Source of the DNA: Pyropia yezoensis
Taxonomy: Eukaryota; Rhodophyta; Bangiophyceae; Bangiales; Bangiaceae
NCBI GenBank assembly: GCA_009829735.1
Contig: CM020620.1
Span: forward strand, 12,335,420-12,399,419
DNA: 64,000 bases
Direction of reading: 5' to 3'
Shown one piece after another: positions 21,923 through 33,706 of the stretch (the stretch's first letter is position 1; each line of letters opens with the position of its first letter). The position numbers and the translations under genes are program-made. The notes under the pieces were generated by a model. The model searched no databases, was not told the origin of the DNA, and worked only from the letters and a program-made list of their open reading frames with translations.

Positions 21923-24032
21923 TTAGGTGTGACGGCGTAGAAAGGAGTTCACGATGATCATCTGCTCCCGCCACCCGTCGTACGAGCTGTCATCATTGCC
22001 CGAGCGGCACGTCTTTCGGACGCCGACCACCTTCTCAAACACAGTGCAAGCCCAGTACGCGACCAGGGCCACGTGCCCCATCGATGCATTGATGTACTCT
22101 TCCTCCCAGACAGTCGTTGGCTGAACCACCCGACTTTCCCCGCCATTGCGCATGAAAAGCGCCTTCAATGCCGCCTTAGTCGCTGTCTTGGCCGCGGGGG
22201 ACTTGGCATAACGAGCGTCGGCCAACCACGTCTCAGCTTCTGCCGGGGTGAGCGCCGCCACGTTTATGCCAAGCGACTTGAAGTACGCAACCATCGCGAC
22301 CTTCTGCAGAGCCTCAAACAAGTGCCCCTTGATGCGGTTCAGCTTCTCAGACACCGGCGCCCGCTTCTCTGCCGCCTCGCCGTCAGCATTGATGGAAATG
22401 CGGCGACTGTCCATGTACTCCTGCGCGCCTGCACGATCAACACCGAGAACGTGTTCCGTAGCCTGGTAGCAGATGTCCAGGACTCGTGCCCCACTGGGCA
22501 TCACGTGAAGGCCAGCCGTCGTAGTGATGACCTCGGTCAGCATCATGTGCTTGGCTACGGTGCGGACCTCAGCGACCTCGACCTGGTTCCGCGTAGCCAG
22601 CTCAAACCGGTCGTCCTCGTCAACCGGGTTTGCCATGCTCTTGAGTACGGACTGAAGTGGGGCAGGCTCCGTCTTCGTCCGCGTCACGACACCGTCATAC
22701 ACACCTTGAACGGCACCCTGAAGCTGAACAACCGCATGGGCTGTGCGCTCATTACCAACGCCCTGGGTGTGCAGACTTGTCGAGATGCGACTGACCGTGT
22801 CGTACACCTCGCCAATCTGCTTTGACAAAGTGGCAATCTGCGTGGACACAGGATAGATGCCTTCAGCAAGCACGCGGCGGAGGTCTGACGCGGTGACCAC
22901 CGTCTGCTCGTCGAGGACGGGGACCGCCGTCGGCTCCCCAGAGACCGCAGCTGCCTTCTTTCCTCTCCCAGAGGCAGCGGCCCGACCCTTTGGCGTGCCT
23001 TTGCGCTTGGGGGGAGGGGGTACAGCGCCTGCAGGCTTCAGCGCCGGTACTGTGGGCATTTTCAGTGCCAGCGTGCGTTTGGTACGCGTCTTGGGGGCGC
23101 CTTCTTGATCGCCTTCGTGGCCTTGGGGGCGTCTCGCCCTGCTGGGGCCTGCGTCAGTGACCGGTCTGCGCCCAGGTTCACATCCTCGGATTTGCGGGCT
23201 TCAAAAGCCAGCACGCGTTGCGTGGTGAGCGCCTGTAGACGGGATTGATGAGGGGGCGTTACAATTGCCAGAGAAGCGTCCTGACGTGGCTTGTCGACGA
23301 GACCGGGAGGCAAAGTTTGGGTCGTTCGTGCCTCCCCGACGTGCCCATACCCACAGGCGTTGTGCCTTGGGAGAGGGGGCTTCTATCAGTCTCAAGGCGA
23401 TGCGAAAAGTGTCGCGTGACAGACGGAAGAGGCGTCAATGGCAACGCAGGTGCGCTCAACTGCGACCCCGCTACCAGCGGTGTCACCTCCAGCAGCCGGG
23501 AGGGAGCGGCGTCAGTCGCGGCAGCGCGAGTGCCTCCGCCAGAAGCCCCGGCAGTAGGAGATGGCGCCCGCAATGGCCCACCAGGACGAGGAGCAGGCAC
23601 CCAGCGGGGAGGTCGCGCTGGCCCTTTACCTCTCGCGATGGCGCCGACGGCAGGCGGCATGGGGCGCAAGGCAGGAACTGCGCCACTCGTTCGGCGGGGT
23701 GGGGGAGCAAGACCACTTTTGGAGGGTAGAGCGCGAGGGGTCGTGCTGCGCCGCGGGGCATATGGCCCACTTGAAGGAGCAGATGCAGCTGGCGATGTCG
23801 GTGAGCTCGGCAACGGCGCTGGAGCGGTGGGCATTCCTGCAAGTGTCCTTGCCGCTCCAGTGTCCGCATCACCGCCACCTGACACGTCCTGGGACGACGG
23901 GAGGTGGCTTACAAGCTGCGACACGCGACGAATTGCCATAGTGACTGTGGCCGGCGCGAGTAGGGAGGGGAGATGCACGGGGAGGAGAGAGAACGGGTAA
24001 TCGGCGGCACCACGGAGCCACGGAACGAACAA
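21923..24032 (-). pseudogene. Second copy of the 703-residue accessory ORF, broken by two single-base losses
   Basis: Compared with 11819-13930, one G is missing from a G run near 23094 and one C near 23334, which splits the frame into pieces 21923-23059 and 23259-24032. Both breaks lie within 2.3 kb of the contig start. They are more likely sequence errors than biological decay. Confidence 0.75.
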
Positions 24033-26066
24033 AGAGAGCAGTGAGGATGGTGGTGTGAGCTGCGCTGCCCCGTGATGCCCACGCTCACAATCGCCATTCA
24101 GCTCTTCTAAAGCACGTGATCAAGCCACATACCTTCAGAGGACGCGACGCACGAGGCGCCTGCGGTGGTGCATGTCGTGCCAGAGCTCGACAGATCCACT
24201 AAGGGAACCAGAGGGGCCTGTACAATTCAAAGAAGAGCTTTCGTGACCACAGGTGCATGTGAGAGGACAGGAGTGGGCCATGTGGGGAGATCCCATTCAA
24301 CCGACGGACGGCGACACAGTAGCGGCAGGCGGCACAGTAGCAGACGGCGACACAGTAGCGCAACGCGGCATTGTAGCGGGCAAAAGCAGCAGTGAGACGG
24401 CGAGTCGTGGCCTGAGACGTGTGCAACCCCATCACACCTGCCGCGTGCGCAACCGCAGGTGCCCCGACCCCTCGAACCACCACAGAATCGCCAGTAAAAG
24501 CTCCAGGCAGAGCTCCAAGGAACAGAAACCATGGGCCACAGGCGAGGAGGGCGGGCACAGTGGTCGGCCAGCTACCTGGGGCCCCACAACGTACCAACAC
24601 CGTGCACCTACCGCAACGGGCCAAAGCTTCTGCGGGAGAGCGGGGCATCCCAAGTGTCAGTGCCAGCAAAAGCGGGGCACCCAACAGCCACGAAGTACGG
24701 CGACAACGTCAGGGACAGGCAAGGCGGTGCGAGAGGGTGAGCGGATCGCCACTTTGCCCAGCCACTACCATTCAAGGACAGTATTGCAGTTGGGCCCGGT
24801 CAATGCGATGTGAAAGTACGAGAATTGGCGTTCACATTACCACCTTCCGGTCGTTCCATTGGCGTACACGTCACGATCCTTACACAATAAGCTCAATATA
24901 ACAAATATTGATCCACGTTGTTGAGAAGTTGGCAAGAACTGCGTCCCGCAACTCTATTTCACCAGATCGTTTGGCTTGCATCTACGATATTGTTGCCCGC
25001 GTACCTCGTGACCCGGCGGAGTCGACTGGTGGACCGTCTGTGGTCCTCGACGGGCCCCGACGGGGCTCGATGGGACCCGGCGACGAGGAGCACGGCCTGA
25101 GCACCTGGTCCAGAGCTGTCCGGGTAGTTGGCGGGCCTCGTCGGGCCTCGTCGGGCATGGACGGGGCTCGACGGGGCTCGATGGCTCCCACCGAGGAGGA
25201 TCGCGGCCCATGCCATTGGGGTAGCGCTCAACGGCGGGTTATCCGGCCATGGAGGGTCCCGACGGCCCGCCGTTGGGACCCGTGGGGGGTCTCGACGGGT
25301 CGCAGCTGGGACCCTGGGAGGGTCTCCACGGATTGCAGCTGGGCTGAATGGGACGCTCACGATCTCGCGGACGAGGAGGGTAGCCTGAAGCACTGTTACA
25401 CTCCGAGTCCCCTTCGCGATGCCATGCATTTTTGTACGCTTCGATTTTCGAGTTAGAGGGTACGTGACATTGAGAGCCTGCGATGGAAGGCAGAGGAAGG
25501 TCGGGGAGCCTGTGGGCGTCTGTGGCATCTGCTCAGGGACCGGTTGCTGCACTTGTGGCGGAGGTTGCGAGCTCTGTGTGTGGCAGTGCGGCCAGCTCCC
25601 CTTGCGCAATCGTTTGCGCCCTGTACCTCGAGCGTGCGCCTGACGCGCGCGGTGTGACGTGCGTGGCTTGGCACTGTGTTGAGTTTTTGGGTGGCTGCTG
25701 CCCTGGATACTTTCTTGCGATTTTCTTTTATTGATAAGCAGCTTGGTGCGGCGCCTGGGCCGCGGGTGGCAGTCGCGACCAAGACCTGCAGAGTTCTTCG
25801 CTCCTCACTTGCGGCCGACTACTGCCTGAGGCCGCAGCAGCCAGGGGATGCCGTCAATGAGGTACGTGCGTCTGATTCACTTTGTGCGGTCTGTCCTGAC
25901 GGGCTCCCCTTATGTGGGGACGTCTGCCTGTGTGCGTGTGCGAGTTAGCGGGAGACAGCAGACGTTCATATGGTGGTTGCTGACCATGTTGCTCCTCGTA
26001 CAAGGAATGCGTTTATGGCTGCATGGCGTGTCGCTCATGGTTTGCTGTGACAGTGCGCATCTCAAG
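24033..26066. other. Second copy of the region between divergent transposon genes
   Basis: Identical to 13931-15964, with the short tandem repeat at about 24309-24382 and the CGACGGG cluster at 25039-25342. No gene is seen. Confidence 0.6.
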
Positions 26067-29000
26067 ATGGAGCGCCGTCAGAAGGCTCTTGTCTGCTGCT
26101 TCTGTGGGTTTGAGGCGCGCAGTCGGAACGGGCTCGTGCTTCACCAAAAAGCCATCCACAAGAAGCAAGGTGGAAATGGTATTCCACCTTTGAAGAAGGC
26201 ACGCCTGCACGGCACTTTCGAGGACGACCAAGGACGCCTGGGGTCGCTCCGTCGTCCTGCGCGGGCTGTGCCTGCAGCCAATGGCAGTGGCCGCGAAGCG
26301 GAAGCTGGTGGTAGGCTCGTGCGCGTGCCTCCTCCTGGTGCCGGTTTACGTGGCGAGCGCAATGTACCTACAGCGCAGGGGGCTCCTCGGTCGTCACTCC
26401 GCCCCGACGACAGCGGCAGTTACGATGAAGCTGTATGTAAGGAGCTTCACGCGCTCATGGCGATGACGGGTGTGAATCTGAATGACGAGGACGGCATTAA
26501 CCCCACCACAGACCGCCAACCGGGCCACTGTCGGGACTTTGACTACCAGACGCTGGCAACTCGAGCGCGACTCCTCTATGAGGTTTTGGACGACGCAGCC
26601 TGCTCCGTGCCGATCCTGGAGAGGCGGAGGAACAATCGACCGGGCCAGTTCAACACAAAGCGCCTGAAAGCATTGCAGCAGTTTGTGCTTGGCGTCGGTG
26701 GAGCGGGTTTGTCAAGGCGCGAGCAACGGCTGTTGTACAACTTCTTGAGCATCTGGGATGACCACGGCGACTTGTGCCCCATGGACGTCGCAGATGAATT
26801 TTCCCTCCACGCCGTATTTCCCTCGGCCTCCGCCTTCGTTAATGCACTGCGCAACGACATTGATGATGCGGCTCTGGATGGTGGGAGGAGGAAGGTGTGC
26901 ATTAAGGAGGGCGGCATCGACTACGAGGCCTATTTTCGCCCTGTACTGGAGTTGGTTATGAAGCTGCTTCGCCGCAGTAGTAAGCGGTACTCCCTGTCGA
27001 GCGGGAAGGACGGGCCAGCCCCACCGACAGATCGCCGGGAGAGGCCGATGGACGGCGATGCTTTCCGGTTGTGCGAGCAGGAGGTGATTGAGGCGAATGG
27101 ACTTCATGCATTCGTGCTTGGGCTGCACCTATACAGTGACGGCAGCAGACTGTCTTGGTCGGGAGGTATGTTGGTCTGTCGGATGGTCGAACGGGTTTCT
27201 CACGCACGCGCTTCGTTCTCTCTTCTATCCGTCAGCGCGCTTGACAAATTCTCTTGAGAGCGCTTCTGACGCTTACCTATCTCGCAGTTTTGTGTGCTGG
27301 TCGATGTCGCTCAACGTCCACAACCCTCTTGTCTACAACCGCCTCAACTGCACATTAGCCCACAAGCTGTAACCTGTACGCATCAGGGTCGTCAACGACG
27401 TGTCGCTGGCAGTCACCTGGATGACGGTCGCGTACATCCCCATTGTGCGCAAGCAGACGGAGACGGCCGCAGACGACCGCTCACGCTTACGACGATGTGG
27501 AATCCTGCAGCGCGTGCTATATACGTGCATGCGCACGGCGATCGCGGCGAGCCACGTTGGTGCCGAAGTTCGTGTGGGTGACCGGACGATGACGGCGTTT
27601 CCACGCGTGCTGCTGTATGTCTGCGACCAACCGGAGGAGCGCGCAGTGCTGTGCTTCAAAGCTGGGAAGTGCCAGCGGCCCTGCTCCCAGTGCGATGTGA
27701 AAGTGGAAGTCTCTGGCGTCTCCGAGGCTCTCAATGCCAGAGAGCGTGACGTGGTCGCCATGCTGGAACGACAGCTCAAGGTATCCAACCTTCGAGAGCT
27801 CAACGTTAACAAGCATAAGCGAGAGAGCCTGGAGGCAGAGCACAGTCTGACCGGTTTTGTACCGGCATTGGCGGGAATGGCTGGCCTGTCTACCTCTCCG
27901 TACCTTCTCTACAAGATGGTCGGATTCGACGCCCTACACGTACGTCTCGTTTTTGCTCTCTGCTGTCGACAACTGGTCCATCCTTGCTGAGTGTTCCACG
28001 GCTCGGTGGTCTTGCGTGAAGCGGGTGGTCGATGGCATAAGGAGCATGGCGCTGACGCTCGGGGTTGATCTCTGTCGCTCTCTGTCGCTCACCACGTGAA
28101 GTGCTTTTTGTGTGTGTGCCCGTCGGCGTCATCCCTTTCTCACATCAGATACTGGACCTTGGAGTCACGAGGATGCTGATTCAGAAGCTCGTGGAGGTAT
28201 TTCCGCGCATGTGTCGTCGTGACGGGGCCCTCGCCGGAAGTGACGCTGCCACGCGCCGCATTACAAACTCAAGGCTCGTACATCTGGGACGTCGCAGTAC
28301 TGCGTGCAAGCTTCCGCCCGGGTATGTTGGTGCACTGTGCTTTTCAGTGCATGCGAGTTACATTCTGCATCCTGCGCCCACGCTCTCGCTGCAGGAGGTC
28401 GTCTTGTCCTGGTGGGCCGATCTCTTACGACGCTATCTCTGCTTATGCGTTTACTTGCTTCTGTTACATGTTTGGCTGCTGGACTCAATGACTTGTCGTG
28501 CTTGCCCACTCAGCTACGTCATCAAGAGTGACGAGACGCAGTCCATCTTCACGGGCAAGCACCAAAGAGACGGTGTGTCAACCATGGCCTTCATTATGGC
28601 GGGCGTGTGGCGGCCCAAGAGTGGGAATGGGCCGCATTTTGGGCCATTGGATGAGACAGCGGCTGGTATCGGCCCAGTAAGGGACGGTGCAAGTGGCAGC
28701 GATACCGCGGGCGAAAACAACCTGCACGTTCCGGCTCACAGCAGCGGCCGTCCTGCAAGCGGAGATGACCAGCCTGCGCCAGTGGGCGGTGGTGGCGACG
28801 AGTCCGGGAGACAGAACAATGCTACCACTTCCGCTCCTGTCATTGAGGAGGCCAACGAGGACGCGGCTGTCAACAACACGGTTCTTGTGCTGGCAAAGGA
28901 GTACGACTGGTCGGCATATCGTGCGGTATGGGGAGACACCCCGGTGGACGAGGCTGTCACTGGCATGTTTGCTGAGTTTGCCGTGTTGCACGCGCAGCTG

Positions 29001-30041
29001 CGTGGGTCCATTCGCTCCACGGCCCCCCGCCCATTGACCCTGGAAGCCGGTAGGAGTGTCGCGGATCGGGCGGAGCGGTTTGTTCTCAAGTACGTGACTC
29101 CCATACTTGGGCAGCAGCACTCTACGAAGGTGCATAAGCTCATGTGCCACGTGATGGACGCGATAAGGATGCATGGGAACATCGTGAACGGGAATGCCGG
29201 TGACAATGAAAGCCAGCACAAAGACGACAAGCCGTACTACGCTAGAACCAGCAAGGACATCGAGGACTTCACGCGCCAGCTCGTCGTGCAGGCGCACGGA
29301 GCACGCGCGATTCAGCAGCGCATCACTGACGGCGACGAGGAGGCGGAGGTGCTCCAAGCGGAGGAGGAAGACCGGGGAGACAGCGCTGGCGACGACGACG
29401 AAGAGAGTGACGACCAGGGGGCGGCGACACGGGACAATCCTCCCCGTGCTTGTCGTCGCCCAAGTGCTCATCACCTACCGCTTGTTCAACTGTCGCACCT
29501 GATGCTCGCACCAGGCTTGGACGGCGTGGACGTGGCTATCGGTCTGGAACCCGATGAGCGAGCTCGCGTCGCGTCGCGGGTGCCGTTCGAAGCACGCTTC
29601 GACGACGGCACCACTCAGCCGCAGTTGCTCTACGGCGCGCAGAGCTTCCGCGGAAGCCCGTGGTACGACTCAGTGCTTTACGAGCCGTCTGACGACAGCT
29701 CTCGAGTGTCGGTAGGGGAGGTGCGGGCGATTTTGCGGCTACAGGAGGGCGACGTTGTTGTGATTGCGGACATGGAGGTGGTCGAGCCCGAGCCCAACTG
29801 TCCACTGGCGGCACGCGGCTGCACGCGCCTGGCGTGGCATGTGCCACAAGGTCAGTCGGACGTATGCCTTCGCGCAGTGCCTCTGCAATCGGTCCGTCGC
29901 GTGCTGCACGTGGTGCCTGACTTTGGAGACCTTGCCCAGCGGCATGGATTTGTCGCCGAGCCGGCTGCATTGACAGCACCAAGGGAGGAGCGCCTGGCAA
30001 TGCGATACTTCATGAACGATTTCTATGTATGGGGCCCGTGA
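26067..30041 (+). CDS. Plavaka/KDZ-like transposase, second copy (C-terminus intact)
   Basis: Exons correspond to 26067-27165, an unresolved part at 27288-27402, about 27387-27939, 28149-28321 and 28514-30041. The last exon runs uninterrupted to the stop after YVWGP, whereas the first copy is shifted. This exon holds an acidic Glu/Asp segment (~29330-29415) and a C-terminal domain with GEVRAILRLQEGDVVVIADM. The N-terminal C2H2 finger and the core motifs are as in the first copy. The enzyme would cut and paste the element through the CGACGGG-rich ends. Whether it is active depends on the in-frame TAA near 27370, which is spliced out or a real stop. Confidence 0.75.
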
Positions 30042-30660
30042 ACAACTGCTGGCTTGTCCATACTTTAACGGCCGGTCTTCGCCACGCAGACGCCGCGACA
30101 TCGGACGGTGCCAGCATCCCTGCTCCGTCGGCGATCCACGCCGACGCTGCCGGCAACCCACGCCGACGCTGCCGGCCACCCCTGCTCCGCCGGCCACCCA
30201 CCCACGCCGGCGCAGCCGGCCATCGTTGCGGCACCAGCACTCCACAACGACGCTGCCGGCAACCTCTGCTCCGCCGGCCACCCACCCACGCCGGCTCAGC
30301 CGGCCACCGTTGCGGCGCCGGGCATCCGCGACGACGCTGCCGGCCACCTGACGCTTCCGGCAACCACTGCTCCGCCGGCCACCCTCCTGCGCCGGTGCTG
30401 CCGGCCACTCTTGCTGCATCGGCTGCCATCACCGACGCTGCAGGCCATCCACGTCGACACTGCCGGCCACCAAGACCTGCTCCGCTGGCTACCCACGGCG
30501 TGTTCCCCGCGGATTCGGCACGCCGCCGCAGTGCCATTTGGTACATATCACGCCGTCGGCGGGCTTTTTAACGCCCCGTCACCCGCCGACGACGTGGCTA
30601 CCTCGACGCCGCTGCCCGCTCCGACGCCGCCTCCCGCGCCAACCCCTGAGTCGCCGCAGC

Positions 30661-31239
30661 GCTCGTGCCTGCCCTCGCCACCTGCTCGCGGCAGGCCGCC
30701 GAGCGCCCCCCACCTGCCACCTTCTACCTACCACCGGCGGCGCCACCCGCTACTACGCCGCCGCCCTACCGCCGGCGGCGCCACCCACTACTACGCCGCC
30801 GCCCTACCGCCAGCGGCGCCACCCACTACTACGCCGCCGCCCTACCACCGGCGGCACCACCACCTACGACACCGCCGCCCTACCACCAGCGGCGCCACCA
30901 CCTACTAGGCCGCCGCCCTACCGCCGGCGGCGCCACCGGCTAGCACGCCGCCGCCCTACCACCGGCCGCGCCACCCGCTACTGGCCCACTTCCCGACCGG
31001 CTACCTGCTGGTCGACAGATCGCTCGTGGCGGGCAGCCCACCGTGCCGCCCGTTGCAGGTCGTGCTGCCTCTGCAAGCCACTCTTCCGGACGCAGCACAG
31101 GGTCACGGACACGACGTCCGCTGCCTGCAGCTTGTCGCGGCGTGGCAGCCGCGTGGCAGCGGCGGCGGTACCGCGCGCCACCGGCTGGTGTTACGTCTGA
31201 CGCACTGAACCTGGCGGCCGCAGCCCACCACACGCCGCA
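30661..31239. repeat. Low-complexity tandem repeats upstream of the SET gene
   Basis: At about 30740-30975 units of roughly 45 bp containing CGCCGCCCTACCGCC and GGCGCCACCCACTACTACG repeat five to six times. Frames give Pro/Thr/Tyr/Arg repeats. The remainder to 31239 has no recognisable gene. Confidence 0.65.
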
Positions 31240-32163
31240 ATGCCTCTGACATTGCTTGCGTGGGGGCCGCTGCTGCTCATGCCGGCACACACGCACATAT
31301 CGGGGGCCATTGTCAAGGAGCTGATGAGTGTGGAGGGCGTGGTCGATGCCTGCGGGGGGCTGAACCTGTGCACCACGACTGTGCATGAGTGGCCGGACGC
31401 CGTCATCCAGATTCTACGTGCTGAGAGGGATGTCCTTGGCTTGACGGGCCAGGTGCGGCTGCTTGAAGCCGACGCAGAGGCGAGCGAGACGGTGGTGCAG
31501 CCGTCGACCGTTCGTCATGCCGGTTTGGGTGTCTTCGCTACTCGCGACTTTGAGGTCGGCCACCACTTCCTCCCGTTTTTTGGGCAACTCGTATACCACG
31601 ACTGGCAGGTGCCGGGACGCTCCTTGAGGGAGCGCTCCTACGCACACCAGTACGGGCTGGGCAAGCTGGACATGTCTCTGGCAACGACTGCCAGGAACTG
31701 GATGTACACCGCCCTGCAGCTGCGAACTCATACGTCGATGTGGCCGGTGGGGTCGAGTGGTTCTTCATCCTCTATGGTGCCGGCGGCCCTGAGCGCCCGC
31801 GAGGACGCGGCCACCACCGCCAAGCCGGTCTGGGTCGCCCCATCTGAGTTTTGTGCGGGTGGCCGGGTCAATGACCATCGCCCGGACTTGGTGGCAAATG
31901 CCAAGTATGTGCAGCTGGTGGACCCTGTGATGAACATTGGACAGCTGATATTGCCCAACTGCGCCTTTCTGGAGGTGACGCGGAAGATCTACGCTGGGCA
32001 AGAGGTGCTTGCGAAGTATGGACGGCGCTATCCGCTGTCGTCAGTCGCTTCTCTGCCGCAGCCAGCTCGTGCGCCGGCGAACGGAGGGCCGGCGAGCGGG
32101 GGGGAGGAGGGGGGGGCGGGTGCGGGCGGGGGGGAGGGGGATGTTATTATGATAGATGATTAG
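31240..32163 (+). CDS. SET-domain protein (putative lysine methyltransferase) inside the transposon
   Basis: This is a single-exon frame of 307 residues. Residues ~88-110 read STVRHAGLGVFATRDFEVG, matching the SET N-motif in which a G-x-G-V/L-F-A-T segment binds S-adenosylmethionine. Residues ~207-225 contain GGRVNDHRPDLVANAKYV, in the place of the usual N-H/D-x-x-x-P/A-N motif, and residues ~250-262 contain AGQEVLAKYGRRY, the C-motif E-x-L-x-x-Y-G before the product-release Tyr. The spacing between motifs suits a short SET enzyme with an insert. The tail is a Gly/Glu run. Proteins of this class methylate lysines, often on histones. The gene lies 1.2 kb after the transposase, on the same strand and inside the inverted ends, which makes it a passenger or partner gene of the element. 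The target is unknown. Confidence 0.75.
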   Translation: MPLTLLAWGPLLLMPAHTHISGAIVKELMSVEGVVDACGGLNLCTTTVHEWPDAVIQILRAERDVLGLTGQVRLLEADAEASETVVQPSTVRHAGLGVFATRDFEVGHHFLPFFGQLVYHDWQVPGRSLRERSYAHQYGLGKLDMSLATTARNWMYTALQLRTHTSMWPVGSSGSSSSMVPAALSAREDAATTAKPVWVAPSEFCAGGRVNDHRPDLVANAKYVQLVDPVMNIGQLILPNCAFLEVTRKIYAGQEVLAKYGRRYPLSSVASLPQPARAPANGGPASGGEEGGAGAGGGEGDVIMIDD

Positions 32164-32250
32164 ATGGAGAGCTGTCGATGGGAGTGTGTGAGAGAGAAGA
32201 CGGGTCTTTGATGTGCGTGTATTGCATGTATCACACAGCTCCCGTAGTAT

Positions 32251-32956
32251 GTGACAATGGCCTGGTCGTTAAGCTCACCAACACTCCATGTCTTTCCCTC
32301 TGCTGATGCCCTCGCGTCAGAGACGTACAATGCGCGGCGTCACGGAGAAGAGCACATGGACCAGAGCGCCCATCCCCCGATCCATTCCACGTCAGCGGCA
32401 TGGACGACAGCGACAGAAGTAACACGGACGGCGACCGACACGGCAGTAGCTGCGGCCACAGACGCGGAGGAAGCTACAGGAACGGCGCCGCCGTCGTCGT
32501 TGCAGACGCTGGTGGCACGCGTGTGCTGATACTGCAACAGAGGCGGCGACAGAGGCGACAGCATCACATGCTGCCGCAGAGGCGGCCGCCTCTGCGGCAG
32601 CTTCGGTAGACGCAAAGGCAGCGGCGCTAGAGGCGGCCGAGGCGGAGGAGGAGGCGGCCGCAGATGCGGCAGAGGTGTGGGACGCCTCGACGGCTGTAGC
32701 TGCACATACCGCAGCAGCTGCTGCAGACTCGGCGGCGGCAGCTGCAGACGCGGCGGAAGTCGCGGCGGCGGCAGCTGCAGGCGCGACGGGGCACTTCATT
32801 GCCTCGACGATGTGCACTCCGTCGGGGGGTGGGAGCGGGCTCCTGGTGTGGTGGGAGGGAGGGGTGTCGCTGACGCACACCAGATCCGCTGCTCTGCTCC
32901 TGTCCTTCGCCAGAACTGACAGTATTTCCATATCCAATGAGAGTGTCTTCTCATGA
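32251..32956 (+). CDS. Ala/Glu/Thr-rich helical frame, possibly frameshifted, function unknown
   Basis: A first frame (32251-32529) ends in an Ala/Thr/Glu-rich segment. A second (about 32531-32956) carries the same composition on, with Ala-rich helices including AAEAEEEAAADAAEVWD, and ends at a TGA. One frame change near 32530 separates them. The opposite strand is also open (32392-33510) and Ala/Ser-rich, so the strand is not proven. It lies just inside the right inverted repeat. Confidence 0.3.
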
Positions 32957-33039
32957 TCTGGTCGCGTGTACCTCTGCTTGTCCCGAGCTGACCTCGTGGG
33001 GAGCGAGACGAAGTCCATCGAACACTCAGTTGGCTGCGG

Positions 33040-33211
33040 GTCCGAGTCCCGTCGAGAGCCCCGTCGAATGGGGGCTTCGATGGGATTCTCGACGGGCTGG
33101 AAACGCCCATCGAAGGCCTGTCGAAACCGGCCTTCGATGGGCCGACGGGCCTCGGTGGGCTTCGACGGGCTCTCGATGGGATTCGGGCGGAAACCGACGA
33201 TATCTACGCAG
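33040..33211 (-). repeat. Right terminal inverted repeat with CGACGGG motif array
   Basis: It ends GGGCGGAAACCGACGAT, the reverse complement of the left start, and holds about ten CGACGGG/CGATGGG words in both directions, including the shared block around CGACGGGCTGGAAACGCCC. Confidence 0.75.
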
Positions 33212-33553
33212 CGGCTGTGCCACCGCCCTGGGCCTCGACGACCTCCGCCGTCGCTTCCGAGTCGCGCGGTCGGAGCAATGATTGGCCTGACGGGCAGCGG
33301 CCGCCCAACAACAGACCGGCCCGCCTGCTGTCGGCGCGCCTCCTCCCCCCGCAGCAGCACACCGCCACGAGCAACGGCCGCCCCCGTGCTGTGAACCCGC
33401 CGCGGGCGCGCAGAGAAAGTGGAGGTGGCGTGGGGAGGGGCGGCCGCGACCCGCCCCGGCGCTGCCCCCCCCACCAGGGGGGAGGGGGGGGTCACGCGGC
33501 AGCGGTGCAAGCGGCTCTCGGTTTTAGTGCACTTGCTTGGGGGCCTCTCCCCC

Positions 33554-33706
33554 GCGCAGTGGGTCTAAAACCGAGTACCTACATTTTCGTGCAAGACGGC
33601 CCTCAGGGGGTCGTGAGGGCCTGCTTACGGAAGCCGACCCCCCCACAGAGGCCGTAAAGGCCATCTTGCACGGAAATGTAGGTACTCGGTCTTAGACCCA
33701 CTGCGC
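33554..33706. repeat. 153-bp fold-back element (MITE-like), arms of about 46 bp
   Basis: The left arm starts GCGCAGTGGGTCTAAAACCG and the right arm is its reverse complement with two or three mismatches, ending CCACTGCGC. The loop contains a second short inverted pair (GGCCCTCA / TGAGGGCC-like). No clear target duplication was found. Confidence 0.85.

Larger units (their letters stand above)
21064..30660 (+). repeat. Second copy of the ~9.6-kb direct repeat (start of the right contig)
   Basis: It begins at the N gap with the base matching 10957 and ends matching 20563, after which the sequence continues uniquely. Five single-base losses against the first copy lie in its first ~2.3 kb (about 21104, 21116, 21702, 23094 and 23334). 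The rest is identical up to the other copy's final kilobase. Confidence 0.95.
10649..33211. mobile_element. Plavaka/KDZ-like DNA transposon with inverted ends, about 12.5 kb after removing the apparent duplication
   Basis: The left end starts ATCGTCGGTTTCCGCCC at 10649 and the right end finishes with its reverse complement at about 33211. Both ends are followed by arrays of CGACGGG/CGATGGG motifs and share an inner block GATTCCAGCCCGTCGA-like (left ~10718, right ~33100). Between them lie a minus-strand ORF, a transposase with a zinc finger, a SET-domain gene and an Ala-rich frame. In the window the interior is doubled around a 500-N gap. Removing one copy leaves 10649-20563 plus 30661-33211. 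No target-site duplication is evident at these ends, so the true termini might lie slightly further out. Confidence 0.65.

Noticed and set aside
10957-30660. Recent biological tandem duplication or two adjacent transposon copies
   Set aside because: Indels cluster at the contig ends and each copy stops exactly at the 500-N gap; contig overlap explains all of it.
10649-33211. CACTA-type ends or a clear target-site duplication
   Set aside because: The ends start ATCGTCGG, not CACTA/G, and flanking bases do not match on the two sides.
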